Shown here in pieces: positions 55,207-64,000 of a stretch of DNA of 64,000 bases (the first letter of the stretch is position 1; every line of letters starts with the position of its first letter). The stretch is from Entoloma clypeatum (taxonomy: Eukaryota > Basidiomycota > Agaricomycetes > Agaricales > Entolomataceae): the NCBI GenBank assembly GCA_963565915.1, contig OY751495.1:4075890-4139889 (forward strand), given 5' to 3'. A program made the translations under genes and the position numbers. Below the pieces are notes generated by a model. That model worked only from the letters and a program-made list of their open reading frames with translations, had not been told where the DNA came from and did no database searches.

Positions 55207-56994
55207 ATGCCGAAGGGTTTCCTCCCTGGATTTAAGCGTGTGCCGTCGTCTACCAGGTACGCAGAACTTCACAAGCGTCTCTGGCCAACGCGAAGAAATG
55301 GTGGTAACTGCTTGTCCGAATACATCAACACTTGTGAAGCAGATTTGAGCATCTGGAACACGGGCAACGGAGACAACACGAGTGCCATGGACGTGAGCCA
55401 GTCGATTCGCTATATCAACCTCAATGAACACGACTTCTTTCGCGTTGGTGGCCTTATGCGTCCCACCGTGTTGATTGTTCGCCAAGAATACGAAGACTTC
55501 ATCGCTGAAGTTGAGAGAGCTCTTTCGGCAGATGAGAGGCGTTACTTCCTCACTGGTCAGCCTGGCATAGGCGAGTAGTTGTTTTTCTCTCTCCTTGGGG
55601 CCTTGTGTTTATACATTGCGCTTGGAAGGCAAGAGCCTGGGCGCATCCTACTTCCTCCTCTATTTACTCGCCTCCGGCCAGTCTATATTCCTCATCCCAG
55701 ACACGAAGTGGATTTACTACTTCTCAGGAGCTGGTGCCGACCACATAGGCGTAGGTGTACGCGACATCGGCGCCGACCCGCTCACTCAAGTTGCTCTCCG
55801 CCGCAGCTGGGTCCTCATCGACGTCGACCTTGGCCCGGGCTCCTCCAACTGGCTCCCTGAACCTTGGGTTACGCTGGCTGCTACTCTGGTATGGACGGCT
55901 TCGCCCCAGGCTAACCGCATGCATCATTTCTGCAAGCAACTCGACGCCACCCCCTGGTATATGAAGTCGTGGTCATTAGGAGAAATTACAGCGATGACGT
56001 GCGTCTGTCTCTGACCATCGAACCTACTCATGCTAACCTTGCCGCATGAAGAACACTGACCAACCAGGATCCCTCAAACATTCTTCAGAGGCTACGCACC
56101 GCTGGACCTGTTGCACGCAGCCTCTTTAACATCAAAGAAATCCCTTCGGCCGGGAAAATTGACGCTCTCGTCAAAGACACTCTCCGGAAAAATCCATTCA
56201 ACTGGGGGGCCTCTGAGCTTGTCCAGGGCACCGATGTCACCCATCGAATATTTCTCGTCGAGCCCGGGGAACTGTTGGACGAAGACGGTGTCGACCGGCA
56301 GAACCCCATTGTTAACTTCCTTACGAGCTACATCACAAGTCGCACCGTCAAGGTGATGGAAGAACACGTCGACGCGATCCGCGAACACCTGTCCCAGGCG
56401 TTTGACAACGTCCATACGCGCTCAGCGGCCGGCAAACTCGTCGAAAGCATGTTTCATGACGCACTCATCCGTAGGACGATTTCTCTCCAGCAAACCTTTA
56501 GCGTTGGCCCCGTCACAGCACACCTTGAGATCCTCGGAAAGGCTGACGACTTCGTCCTCGAAACTTACGACCTACCCATGAGAAGTGACCGCCCGCTTTA
56601 CCTCCGGCCTCAATCTTCTACCTTTGCTGCCGTCGACTCTATCCTCATTACGGCAACTTCAGTCTTCCTCATTCAATGTACTCTTGGCACGTCGCATTCG
56701 CACGTAGTGCCAACCCTCCTCCGCATCATTTCCAGACTTCAGGCCAGCGGAATCGAGGTGGATTCACCCTCACTCACCCTGTCCTATTGCCTTCTAGGCA
56801 CTGATGGGGGTCGTGTCAGAGAACTCCTGAGGCAGGCGCGCACGAGGGTGGCTAATCTCCAAACCGCGCTCCAAGCTCAAGGGGTCCCTGCAGAGCTGGA
56901 AAAGCTTTCCAAAACGACTTATCAACGGTTGAACAGATTACAGGTACAAGGTGTCATCTTTGATACCGCGAATAGCATGCTTGGACCCATCTGA
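55207..56994 (+). CDS. Crinkler/RHS-like P-loop NTPase with nuclease-like C-terminus (558 aa)
   Basis: Exons 55207-55570, 55629-55998 and 56052-56994 join to 1677 bases in frame. The Walker A loop LTGQPGIGKSLGASYFLLYL is assembled across intron 1, which has a GC donor (GCGAGT, 55571-55628). Walker B is probably VLIDVDLG. The segment WYMKSWSLGEI is characteristic of fungal Crinkler/RHS NTPases. The C-terminal third has FAAVDSILI and FLIQCTLGTSHSHV, resembling the D...xQxT region of the PD-(D/E)XK nuclease domain joined to these NTPases. Such proteins are expanded in fungi and oomycetes. Roles in conflict with other organisms or with mobile DNA are proposed, not proven here. The family and length are plausible; the substrate is unknown. 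The start could be an internal Met. Confidence 0.7.
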
Positions 56995-57360
56995 GGCAGG
57001 ATAATTTTGCTTAGTCAGAGGCAGCGGAGGGGGGTCCTTCTGTGGTAGTCAAGCGAGGACAGAAATGAGCTGGTGTGCGGCCTTATGCGTGTTCGAGACG
57101 CCAGATGCACAGCCTTTGAATCCTTGTCTGCATTGCAGCCATCACAATTGCGAGCGCAAGAAATCGGCCCCTCATTGGTCACAACGATATTCTGCGTATT
57201 TCATCGTAAGCATGATATTCGAAAACCTATCGATCAATAGGAATAGAACTGCGGTCCGAATTTGAATAACAACATCCACCAAGCTGTCTGCCTTTTCCGG
57301 TAACTTGTTGATGCCTGCGAGCAGGGCCCCGGTCCGAGTTCTGGAGGGGCATGACTATTG
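56995..57360. other. Intergenic, no gene seen
   Basis: No supportable coding sequence. Confidence 0.5.
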
Positions 57361-57905
57361 TTAGATGGAGGCGAACATGATGGGATGTGGGCATACACAT
57401 TGAGGTGTGGGAGGAATCGGCTGAAGGTTTGAGTACGACGTACAATCGTTGTCTGGTGACATCGTGGTTAACATCGTCGTGGTACGAAGGGCGGATGGGG
57501 TTGTCCCAAGGGGGAGTCGTTGGAACCAAGCTCTCTGCGATACCTCGGTCGTTGTTCGTCCTCGTCCCCTCCCTCGTCCCCTGCCAGCAGACTTTGCCCC
57601 ACCCTTGCCCTTCATGTCCTGTCCATCACGAGAGGAATCGACCACCGGATCAGACTGGGGTCCTCCTCCAATCAGGTGGATCTTTGGTATTCTGAACGCG
57701 ACGTCTCCGCGGAGGCGCAGAGCCGTTTTGGAGCTTGAGCTTGGTGATGGTGGCGGTGGCAGGACAAAAACGCCAGTCGGGATAGCGTCTCCGATGTTCA
57801 TCCTGAGCAATCACGGCCTTGGCTTCCCATTCGCTGCGTTCGGCTTGAGGCAGAGTCTTCCAATACATGCCTGTTGATGAAAGGGTGTGGTATCGCACCT
57901 AGAAG
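57361..57905 (-). pseudogene. 5'-truncated HMG-box gene
   Basis: Reading down from an acceptor-like TTCTAG at 57899-57904, the minus strand gives VRYHTLSSTGMYWKTLPQAE RSEWEAKAVIAQDEHRRRYP DWRF. This is the second half of a fungal HMG box (end of helix 2 and helix 3, with EHRRRYPDWRF typical). The first half (usual P-R-P-x-N-A-F-x-x-F segment) is absent from the next 500 bases upstream, where palindromic repeats begin. The downstream frame is Pro/Arg-rich with a GRGRGRGR run and may need an intron. I read this as a DNA-binding gene cut by a rearrangement. Confidence 0.5.
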
Positions 57906-57908
57906 GCA

Positions 57909-57924
57909 GGGGTTAGGGTTAGGG
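57909..57924. repeat. Short telomere-like repeat
   Basis: GGGGTTAGGGTTAGGG, two units of TTAGGG, right at the truncation point of the HMG-box gene. Confidence 0.5.
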
Positions 57925-57999
57925 AAGAAGTAGTTCCTTCACAAAGAAGGACTATGGAAGGGGGCGGAGCACTACAACTGAGGGCCTGTGTGTGCCGAT

Positions 58000-58143
58000 G
58001 TGGACAATAGGACTTGGGATAAGTCCAGGATCCTATTTCGGCCTTTATAGGCCTCATCAGGTCCGAAAACGGCAATCGGTTGAGTCATTCAGAGAACAAT
58101 AGAACTATTGTTCTCTGGGCAGCTGACTCCGCCTATTGTCCAC
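58000..58143. repeat. Nested inverted repeats
   Basis: The outer arms are GTGGACAATAGG (58000-58011) and CCTATTGTCCAC (58132-58143), an exact inverted pair. Inside lies a 28-bp palindrome (58090-58117) with arms CAGAGAACAATAG and CTATTGTTCTCTG around AA. The region 57925-58440 holds no gene I can support. Confidence 0.7.
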
Positions 58144-58439
58144 TTCGTCACACGCCTGACAGGTCGTGAGAGGAAAACGCCACAATAGCGCTCGCCAAGA
58201 CAGGACCCGAGTAGGACCCTGCAAAGGTAAGGCTATGGGGAATCCCCATCACGGACCAACGGTCCGGGTGAGATCCGAGTGAACCGAGATAACGGATCGC
58301 TCCCACATCAAAGTCCAAAGATCTTTGAAGGCGAAGACCGTTATCCCGAAGGACACACAACAAGAAAACTAACCAATACCCAGTAACGCGTAAGAACAGT
58401 TACGGGAAACCCCCTTACTATACAAGCCATGGAACCCCC

Positions 58440-59480
58440 CCGGGGGGTGTTTGAAATCTGAAACCTGACATCTTGAAATCTATGTGAAATTCAATAAAAT
58501 ATATAATAATCCATGGTTGTATAAATGTGATAGGTGATTGTATATTTGAATTGACTTGTACATAAAATACACTTGAAATCTGTAAAACTAAACTAGAATC
58601 CATAATATACTTCATAAAGATTTCAAATGGATTTCATATACATTCATAGATTAATCTTATCCAATCTAGTAATTGAAGTAATCAAATTGTTGAAATATCT
58701 ACATGTGAAATCTTATAAAATCTAAGTCCATGAAGATTCTGTTTTATATATATTGAAATGTAAAATGAAATTTATATCAAATCAAATCAGATTTCATGTG
58801 CATTTTATAAGATTCTATTAGAATATGAATTTTCTAAAATCTGTTTGAAATCATGTGAAATTCACATGAAATATAAATGAAATACAATCAGATTTTATGA
58901 ATATTTTATGTATCTTATTAGATTTCACATAGATTCTATTATCTTTTATTGTATTTCATGCATATTTCATATTGATTTCAATCAAAATCTATTGAATTGA
59001 ATTGTCCATAAAATATACTTGAAATCTGTCAAATCAAATTAGAATCCATAATATATTTCATAAGGATTTCAAATGGATTTCACATACATTTATAGATAAT
59101 TCAATATAGCAATTGAAGTCATCAAAATTTTGAAATATCTCCTGTATTTTATATTTATTAAAATGCAAAATCCATTTGAAATTCATATAGAATCTGTTAA
59201 TTTCAAATCCATGAAATTTAATAAAATATATAAAAGATGTATAAAATGTCATTGTATTTCATAAAGATTTCATCTATATTTCAAATGGATTTCTAACAGA
59301 TTTTAGATTTATTAGATTTCCCAGATAAGATTTCAAATGGATTCATAGATTTCATCAGATTTCATCAGATTTCATATGGATTTCAAACAGATTTTAAATA
59401 GATTTTATGGATCATATAGAATCTGTTTGAAATCCATATGAAGTCCATATGAAATATATGTGAGAAGTTGTTTTTTTGGA
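58440..59480. repeat. A+T-rich tandem repeat, period about 446 bp
   Basis: A long unit recurs. The text around 58547-58700 (ttgaattgacttgtacataa, then acttgaaatctgt and agaatccataatata) reappears at 58993-59145 with scattered changes. The array is built from short degenerate motifs such as gatttcaaatggatttca in both orientations. No gene is seen. Confidence 0.7.
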
Positions 59481-59933
59481 CCTCTCTCTGGACTGCAGTA
59501 TACAGGGAGATTGAGTTGTTCTTACAACTGATTTTGTCTCCATTTCAACTGTTGCTGCTTGAACCAATTTCACTTTTGGATTTCATTGTAAAGGTGTGAT
59601 TGTATTTCTCTTCTCTTCTCTTTTCTGGCCACAGCAAGTTTGCGACGCTCAATTTGCGAGCACAATTTTTTGTGTCACCAGAGTACAGCCTATTCGTGAG
59701 ACAAAGTACATTGGACTGGGACATCCGAGAGGCTGGAGTAATGTTGAGCCTGACTCTGCTGAAATACCATACTTGACAAGGCTGTGATATACACAGCGCG
59801 GTCGTGGGTTTGGCTTTGAGTGACCCAGACCGTTCTCACTGCAAGTGGTTGTATTCACTTTTTCTGCATCTGCTGCAAGCCTCTATCTCCAATTCAACCA
59901 TTGAATTAATTCTGCCATGTATGTTATTCAGAT
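59481..59933. other. Gap ahead of the Helitron frames, no gene seen
   Basis: No supportable gene. The 5' Helitron terminus may lie here or in the repeats to the left; I could not identify it. Confidence 0.4.
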
Positions 59934-61175
59934 ATGTTGTCTCTAAATTCTGTTTATTTACATCTGATTAGGTCTTTTACACCTCCTACTGGCCCATCAC
60001 CTCCTGCCTCCCCTGTCACTCCTGAAACTGCCCACCATGCTGTCCATGCTGCAGAACATTATCAGTGCAATCAGATGACTGATCCAGACCATTGGCGAAA
60101 TCAATCCAGGAATGTATCGCAACCTTCATTGCCTGTCCCACCTCAGCCAAACTTTGGAGCGATGATGGCTGCTTTGATTCCAGAGACATACATTCCTCCC
60201 ATTCACCGTTTACCTGTTGGACCAGCCAATATCTTGGGTCCTGCAGCAGCAATACCTCAAATCCATATTCCTCCCATCCACCAACCATCTGCTGTTGCAC
60301 CAGGAATTGCTGCAGTGATTCCTGAAATCTATTTGCCAGACAATTGGAATGCTCCCTTGCAGCATGCTCTTCCTCTTCCTCCACCTTTACCACTGCCACC
60401 CCGGAGAGGACGTCCTTCCATACACCAACAACCATCACTTCAGCAACTGCAAGAGGAGTTTAGACAAAGGTCTGAGCAGCAGAGACATGTTGCTCTGTTA
60501 TTGGCTCAGGAACAACAGAGACACCATGCACAGATGGTAGCTCAGGAACAGCAGACACAATTGGAGGAGGAGACTCAAAGACATCAGATGCAGCTAATGG
60601 CTCAACAACAGGAGTTGGCTTTTCAGGAGGAACAGAGACATTGAGTACAGTTGCTGGAAGATCAACAGCGACAACAGGAGTTGAGACTGCAGGAACAACA
60701 GCAGGCTGCTGCATTACAGGCTGAACAAAGAGTGCTCTCAGTCCATGCAGAGCGGGAGCACCAGAATGCTGAAATTGCAGCCAGACACATGGCATATCTT
60801 CGGGCTTTGGAGGCTGAACGACAGGCTGCCTATGATCCTGATGCTGATAATCTACAGCAAAACCAGATAGATGAGGATGAACAGTTGGCTCAATGGATCC
60901 TTGATGATGAGCAGGCACAGCTGGCTCACCAGGCAGACTTGGCTCAATTGGAATGTTGTCGACTGGCAGCTGAGGCACTGGAAAATGAAAATCAGGATGA
61001 TGTCACTCCAGATCAGCAGCAGGCTCAGAATGATTATCAACAGAATATTGATGGTGGTAATGATAATTTGGAGCAGCAACAACCTCCAGAGCCAGGTGGG
61101 AATACCCAAGCACCTCCTGCACCACTACAGAATATTTATGGACACAATTGGTCCCAGAGGTCGTGTTCCCTATGA
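59934..61175 (+). pseudogene. Helitron leader ORF, Pro- then Gln-rich
   Basis: One frame with a single TGA at 60642-60644. It is first Pro-rich (PPIHRLPVGP...LPLPPPLPLPP), then a long Gln/Glu-rich coiled-coil-like segment (LQEEFRQRSEQQRHVALLLA onward), ending at 61175 through a frameshift. The next frame carries the cysteine segment VCGYCHALHFDGEK. Such leaders precede the Rep domain in fungal Helitrons; their role is unclear. Confidence 0.6.
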
Positions 61176-61179
61176 TGTT

Positions 61180-62784
61180 GAGCCTGATCGACAGGACTTG
61201 GGGCTCATGGATGGTGTATGTGGTTATTGCCATGCACTTCATTTTGATGGAGAAAAACTATCCAAGTCCACCAGAAATAATCCAAAATTTGGCATGTGCT
61301 GCCTTCAGGGACAAATCCAGCTCACACCCTATCACGTGCACCTGAGGAACTATGGCGCTTTCTATCTGGCATCCATCAGTTCTCAAGCCGCTTCAAAAAG
61401 GGCATTTGCCAGTACAATGCTGCCTTTGCATTTACTTCTCTGGGTGTCAAGCTTGATCTGGCAGTTGTCAATGGATCTGGACCCTACAGCTTTTGGATTC
61501 AGGGAGAACTACACCATCTATCTGGTGCCTTGGTGCCAAGGGGTGATTTGGTACCATCCTATGCCCAGATGTACATCTATGATGCTGATAAACAGCTACA
61601 GATGCGTGGAGCATGCAACATCAATCTGGATGCAACCATCATTGCTAAGCTTCAGGCTATGCTGCACCAGGACAATCCATATGTTGAGCGCTATAAGCAG
61701 GCATGGCAGATCATGAATGAGAAACCACCTGAGGAACAGCACAATGTCCATCTCATTCTCACAGCTGATGGCATAGATCCCAGGAGATACAATCTGCCCA
61801 ACAATGCCAATGAAATTGCTGCTATTATTCCAGGCGACAGTTTGATCCAGCCAAAAAGTGACAGAGACATTGTGTTGCGCTTCAGGGATGGTCATCTGAA
61901 GGAAATGAGCCACCTCTCTCTATTCTCCTCTCCACTATGTCCTTCTATTTCCCTCTGGCCAATATGGCTGGCATCCAAAGCTTCCCATCCATCCTGGTGC
62001 TGAAGGTCAGACATGGAGCAAATTTGTCAGTGAACACTGCTATTATGCATATCATCTCCAACCAAAGGATGTGCCACTTTGAGAACAGCCTCCAATGTTT
62101 CTTTGTGGAAAGCTGTTTCAACAGTTTATTGTTGATGCCTGGGCCTCTCATCAACAGAATCTCTTGGCTTGGTGCTTCCACAATCAAAAGAGATTGTGAG
62201 CAGATGTCTATCAGGGCTTGCAGGATGCAGCACATGGGGACAATGACCAGAATCTCAACTTGGCAAATCATGGTCAACAGATAATTCTGCCCTCTTCTTT
62301 CATGGGAAGCGAACGACAATTGAATCAGTCATTTCAGGACTCTATGGCTCTGTGCCGACTTCTATTGGTCCCTCATATCTTTTGTACCATGACAGCCAAT
62401 CCAAACTGGGAGGAAATCACAAATGCTCTGTTCACACTGCCAGATGGATCCAAGCAAAAGTCACAGGACCGTCCAGATATTGTCTCCAGAGTATTTGAGC
62501 TGAAGAAAAATGCAGTCCTGAGAGAGATCAAATCAGGAGTTGTGTTTGGCAAAGTCACTGGCATGGTGCATACTATCGAGTTTCAGAAGAGACGTCTGCC
62601 CCACATGCACCTCTTGATTTGGTTGGATGAGGAGTACAGAATCCAAACACCAGAAGAGATCGATCATATGATTTCAGCAGAGATTCCTGACAAAGAAAAA
62701 CATCTATGGCTTCACAAACTGGTGACTTCCTTTATGCTCCATGGCCCAGCAGGCCTGCTTGGAAAATGGGTTTCTGCAAGATAA
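61180..62784 (+). pseudogene. Helitron Rep (Helitron-like N-terminal and HUH domain), broken
   Basis: Frames switch near 61300-61400, 61900-62000 and 62090-62220. The pieces read DLGLMDGVCGYCHALHFDGE, FKKGICQYNAAFAFTSLGVK, IYDADKQLQMRG, RRYNLPNNANEIAAIIPGD, LHYVLLFPSGQYGWHPKLPI, LFQQFIVDAWASHQQN and ANPNWEEI. The HUH motif is RLPHMHLLIWL. The frame ends shortly after LHGPAGLLG. The segment that normally carries the two catalytic tyrosines (YxxxYKY-like) is not present between here and the helicase. Nicking activity is therefore lost. Confidence 0.8.
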
Positions 62785-63154
62785 TGGGGAATGGAAACAG
62801 TGCCTTCGTGAAGCTGTTGTAATGCAAACTGAATCAGCAATGCGGTCTTTGTTTGTCATCATTCTGATCCACTGCTTCCCTGTCCATCCAGATATGCTCT
62901 GGGATGAATTCAAGGAACCAATGTGCTGCGATTTGGAGTGGGCCCTCAGACAGCGCTTTTCTGATAGAGAATTTACCCCAGACCAGGTCTATGACTTTGG
63001 ACTGTATCTCTTGAAAAAGATCTTGAGAAAGTCTGGCAAACAGCTCATCCAATTTCCACCAATGCCATCTGTTGCGGATCCTGAGACTTGGGAGGGAATG
63101 GCCATCAGCAACCACATGCTGCATGAGAGCTGGACTATGACATTGACACACTGA
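62741..63154 (+). pseudogene. Helitron Rep-helicase linker fragment
   Basis: Another frame gives VVMQTESAMRSLFVIILIHC then PDMLWDEFKEPMCCDLEWAL, YDFGLYLLKKIL and FPPMPS, the region before the Pif1 helicase in Helitrons. It ends with a frameshift near 63130 (HESW then stop at 63154). Confidence 0.6.
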
Positions 63155-63159
63155 AAACC

Positions 63160-64000
63160 ATGGTGGAGCACAATTGTAGTTTGTTCAACAACAAACAGAA
63201 GCTGGCATTTGATGCAGCAATGTTTTCGATCAGCAACAATGAGAGCAAGTTGCTGTTTATTCACAGTAGGGGTGGTGGTGGCAAGACATTTTTGTGCAAC
63301 ACCACTACTGCCAAAGTCAGATCTGAAGGACATGTCGCTCTTTGTGTGGCATCCTCTGGCATAGCTGCTTTGCTCCTTGAAGGTGGTCGCACTGCACATT
63401 CAAGGTTCAAGATTCCTTTGAATTTGGATGAACAGTCGGTTGGAATGGTGAAGCGCACAGATCCCATCTTTGAAGTGTTGCAGAGAACAAAGGTTATTAT
63501 CTGGGATGAAGTGCCAATGCAGCACAAGAATGCACTCATGGCTATTGATCGAAATCTCAGAGATCTGTTGCAGAATGATGTACCATTTGATGGGATCACT
63601 GTTGTGTTTGGTGGAGACTTCAGACAGACACTCCCAGTTGTTGTTAGAGGATTGAGGGAGCAGACAATTGCTACATCATTTTGCAAAAGCACTCTTTGGC
63701 AACATGTGAAGATTTACTACTTGAAGCAGAACATGCAACTTCACCAAACTCCAGGGAGTGTACAACATGCAGCATGGCTTTTGAAGATTGGTGCTGATGA
63801 CAAGGAGATGGTGGAAATTCCAGCTGGGATGTGCTGTGATGAAAAAACTGTGGACAGCCTGATTGGATCAATCTATGATGGAATTTCAGACAACACACCA
63901 AAGACGGACAAGTACTTCTTGGATTGGATGATCCTGTATGCAAAGAATGATGATGTTGACAAGATGAATGACATTCTTCTGGACATCTCATATATAACTG
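63160..64000 (+). pseudogene. Helitron Pif1-type helicase, N-terminal part
   Basis: Open from at least the ATG at 63160 to the window edge. Walker A is SRGGGGKTFL, motif Ia is CVASSGIAALLL, Walker B is VIIWDEVPM and motif III is TVVFGGDFRQTLPVV, followed by LWQHVKIYYLKQNMQL. These are the Pif1/RecD2-like superfamily 1B motifs of the Helitron helicase. This segment itself shows no stop, but it is separated from Rep by frameshifts. The C-terminus lies outside the window. Confidence 0.85.

Larger units (their letters stand above)
59934..64000 (+). mobile_element. Decayed Helitron, running off the window
   Basis: Plus-strand remains in the usual Helitron order: a Pro/Gln-rich leader, a Helitron-like N-terminal domain, Rep (HUH) pieces and a Pif1-type helicase. 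Several stops and frameshifts, plus a deletion inside Rep, make it inactive. Helitrons move by rolling-circle replication and often capture gene pieces. Neither terminus (5' TC, 3' hairpin-CTRR) was found in the window. Confidence 0.85.

Overview
This window looks like nuclear DNA of a basidiomycete fungus, most likely an Agaricomycete. The genes are split by many short (about 45-65 bp) GT-AG introns. The families fit that group: polyporopepsin-type aspartic proteases, a fungal BTB protein, a WOPR (Gti1/Pac2) regulator, a Nik1-type histidine kinase with serial HAMP domains, a CAP59-like mannosyltransferase relic, and chromoviral, Copia and Helitron elements. Nothing prokaryotic or viral of note, and no RNA gene, was seen.

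Layout. 1-17592 is a nest of repeats. A chromovirus copy (minus strand, cut by the window edge; 1-2975) sits in one half of a long inverted-repeat (foldback) element (2976-3894). A second, complete chromovirus (3895-9625, 388-bp LTRs, 5-bp target duplication) sits at the end of that half element. A full copy of the foldback element follows (about 10200-11480), then an intact Copia element (11752-17592, 311-bp LTRs, 5-bp target duplication, one 1596-codon polyprotein). Both chromoviruses lack the reverse-transcriptase core, so they look non-autonomous. They share a self-priming signal of the Tf1 type, and bZIP-type TGAGTCA sites are repeated in the promoter part of their LTRs.

18237-36309 is a gene island. 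A BTB protein and an NAD(P)-binding Rossmann protein diverge from a shared promoter region; the first intron of the Rossmann gene appears to consist of a terminal-inverted-repeat transposon. Four paralogous secreted aspartic proteases follow, with a two-domain single-pass membrane protein between the second and third. The proteases share intron positions where checked and a TATA box 63-67 bp ahead of the ATG.

38443-53159 holds a BTG/Tob-like protein, an unrecognised candidate gene, a WOPR transcription factor, a Misato/DML1 tubulin-like protein and a group III histidine kinase with seven HAMP repeats. 53600-57898 holds a decayed mannosyltransferase, a possible small secreted protein, a Crinkler/RHS-like P-loop NTPase with a nuclease-like C-terminus, and a 5'-truncated HMG-box gene. 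From 57899 to the end, nested palindromes and an A+T-rich tandem repeat lead into a decayed Helitron (Gln-rich leader, Rep, Pif1 helicase) that runs off the window.
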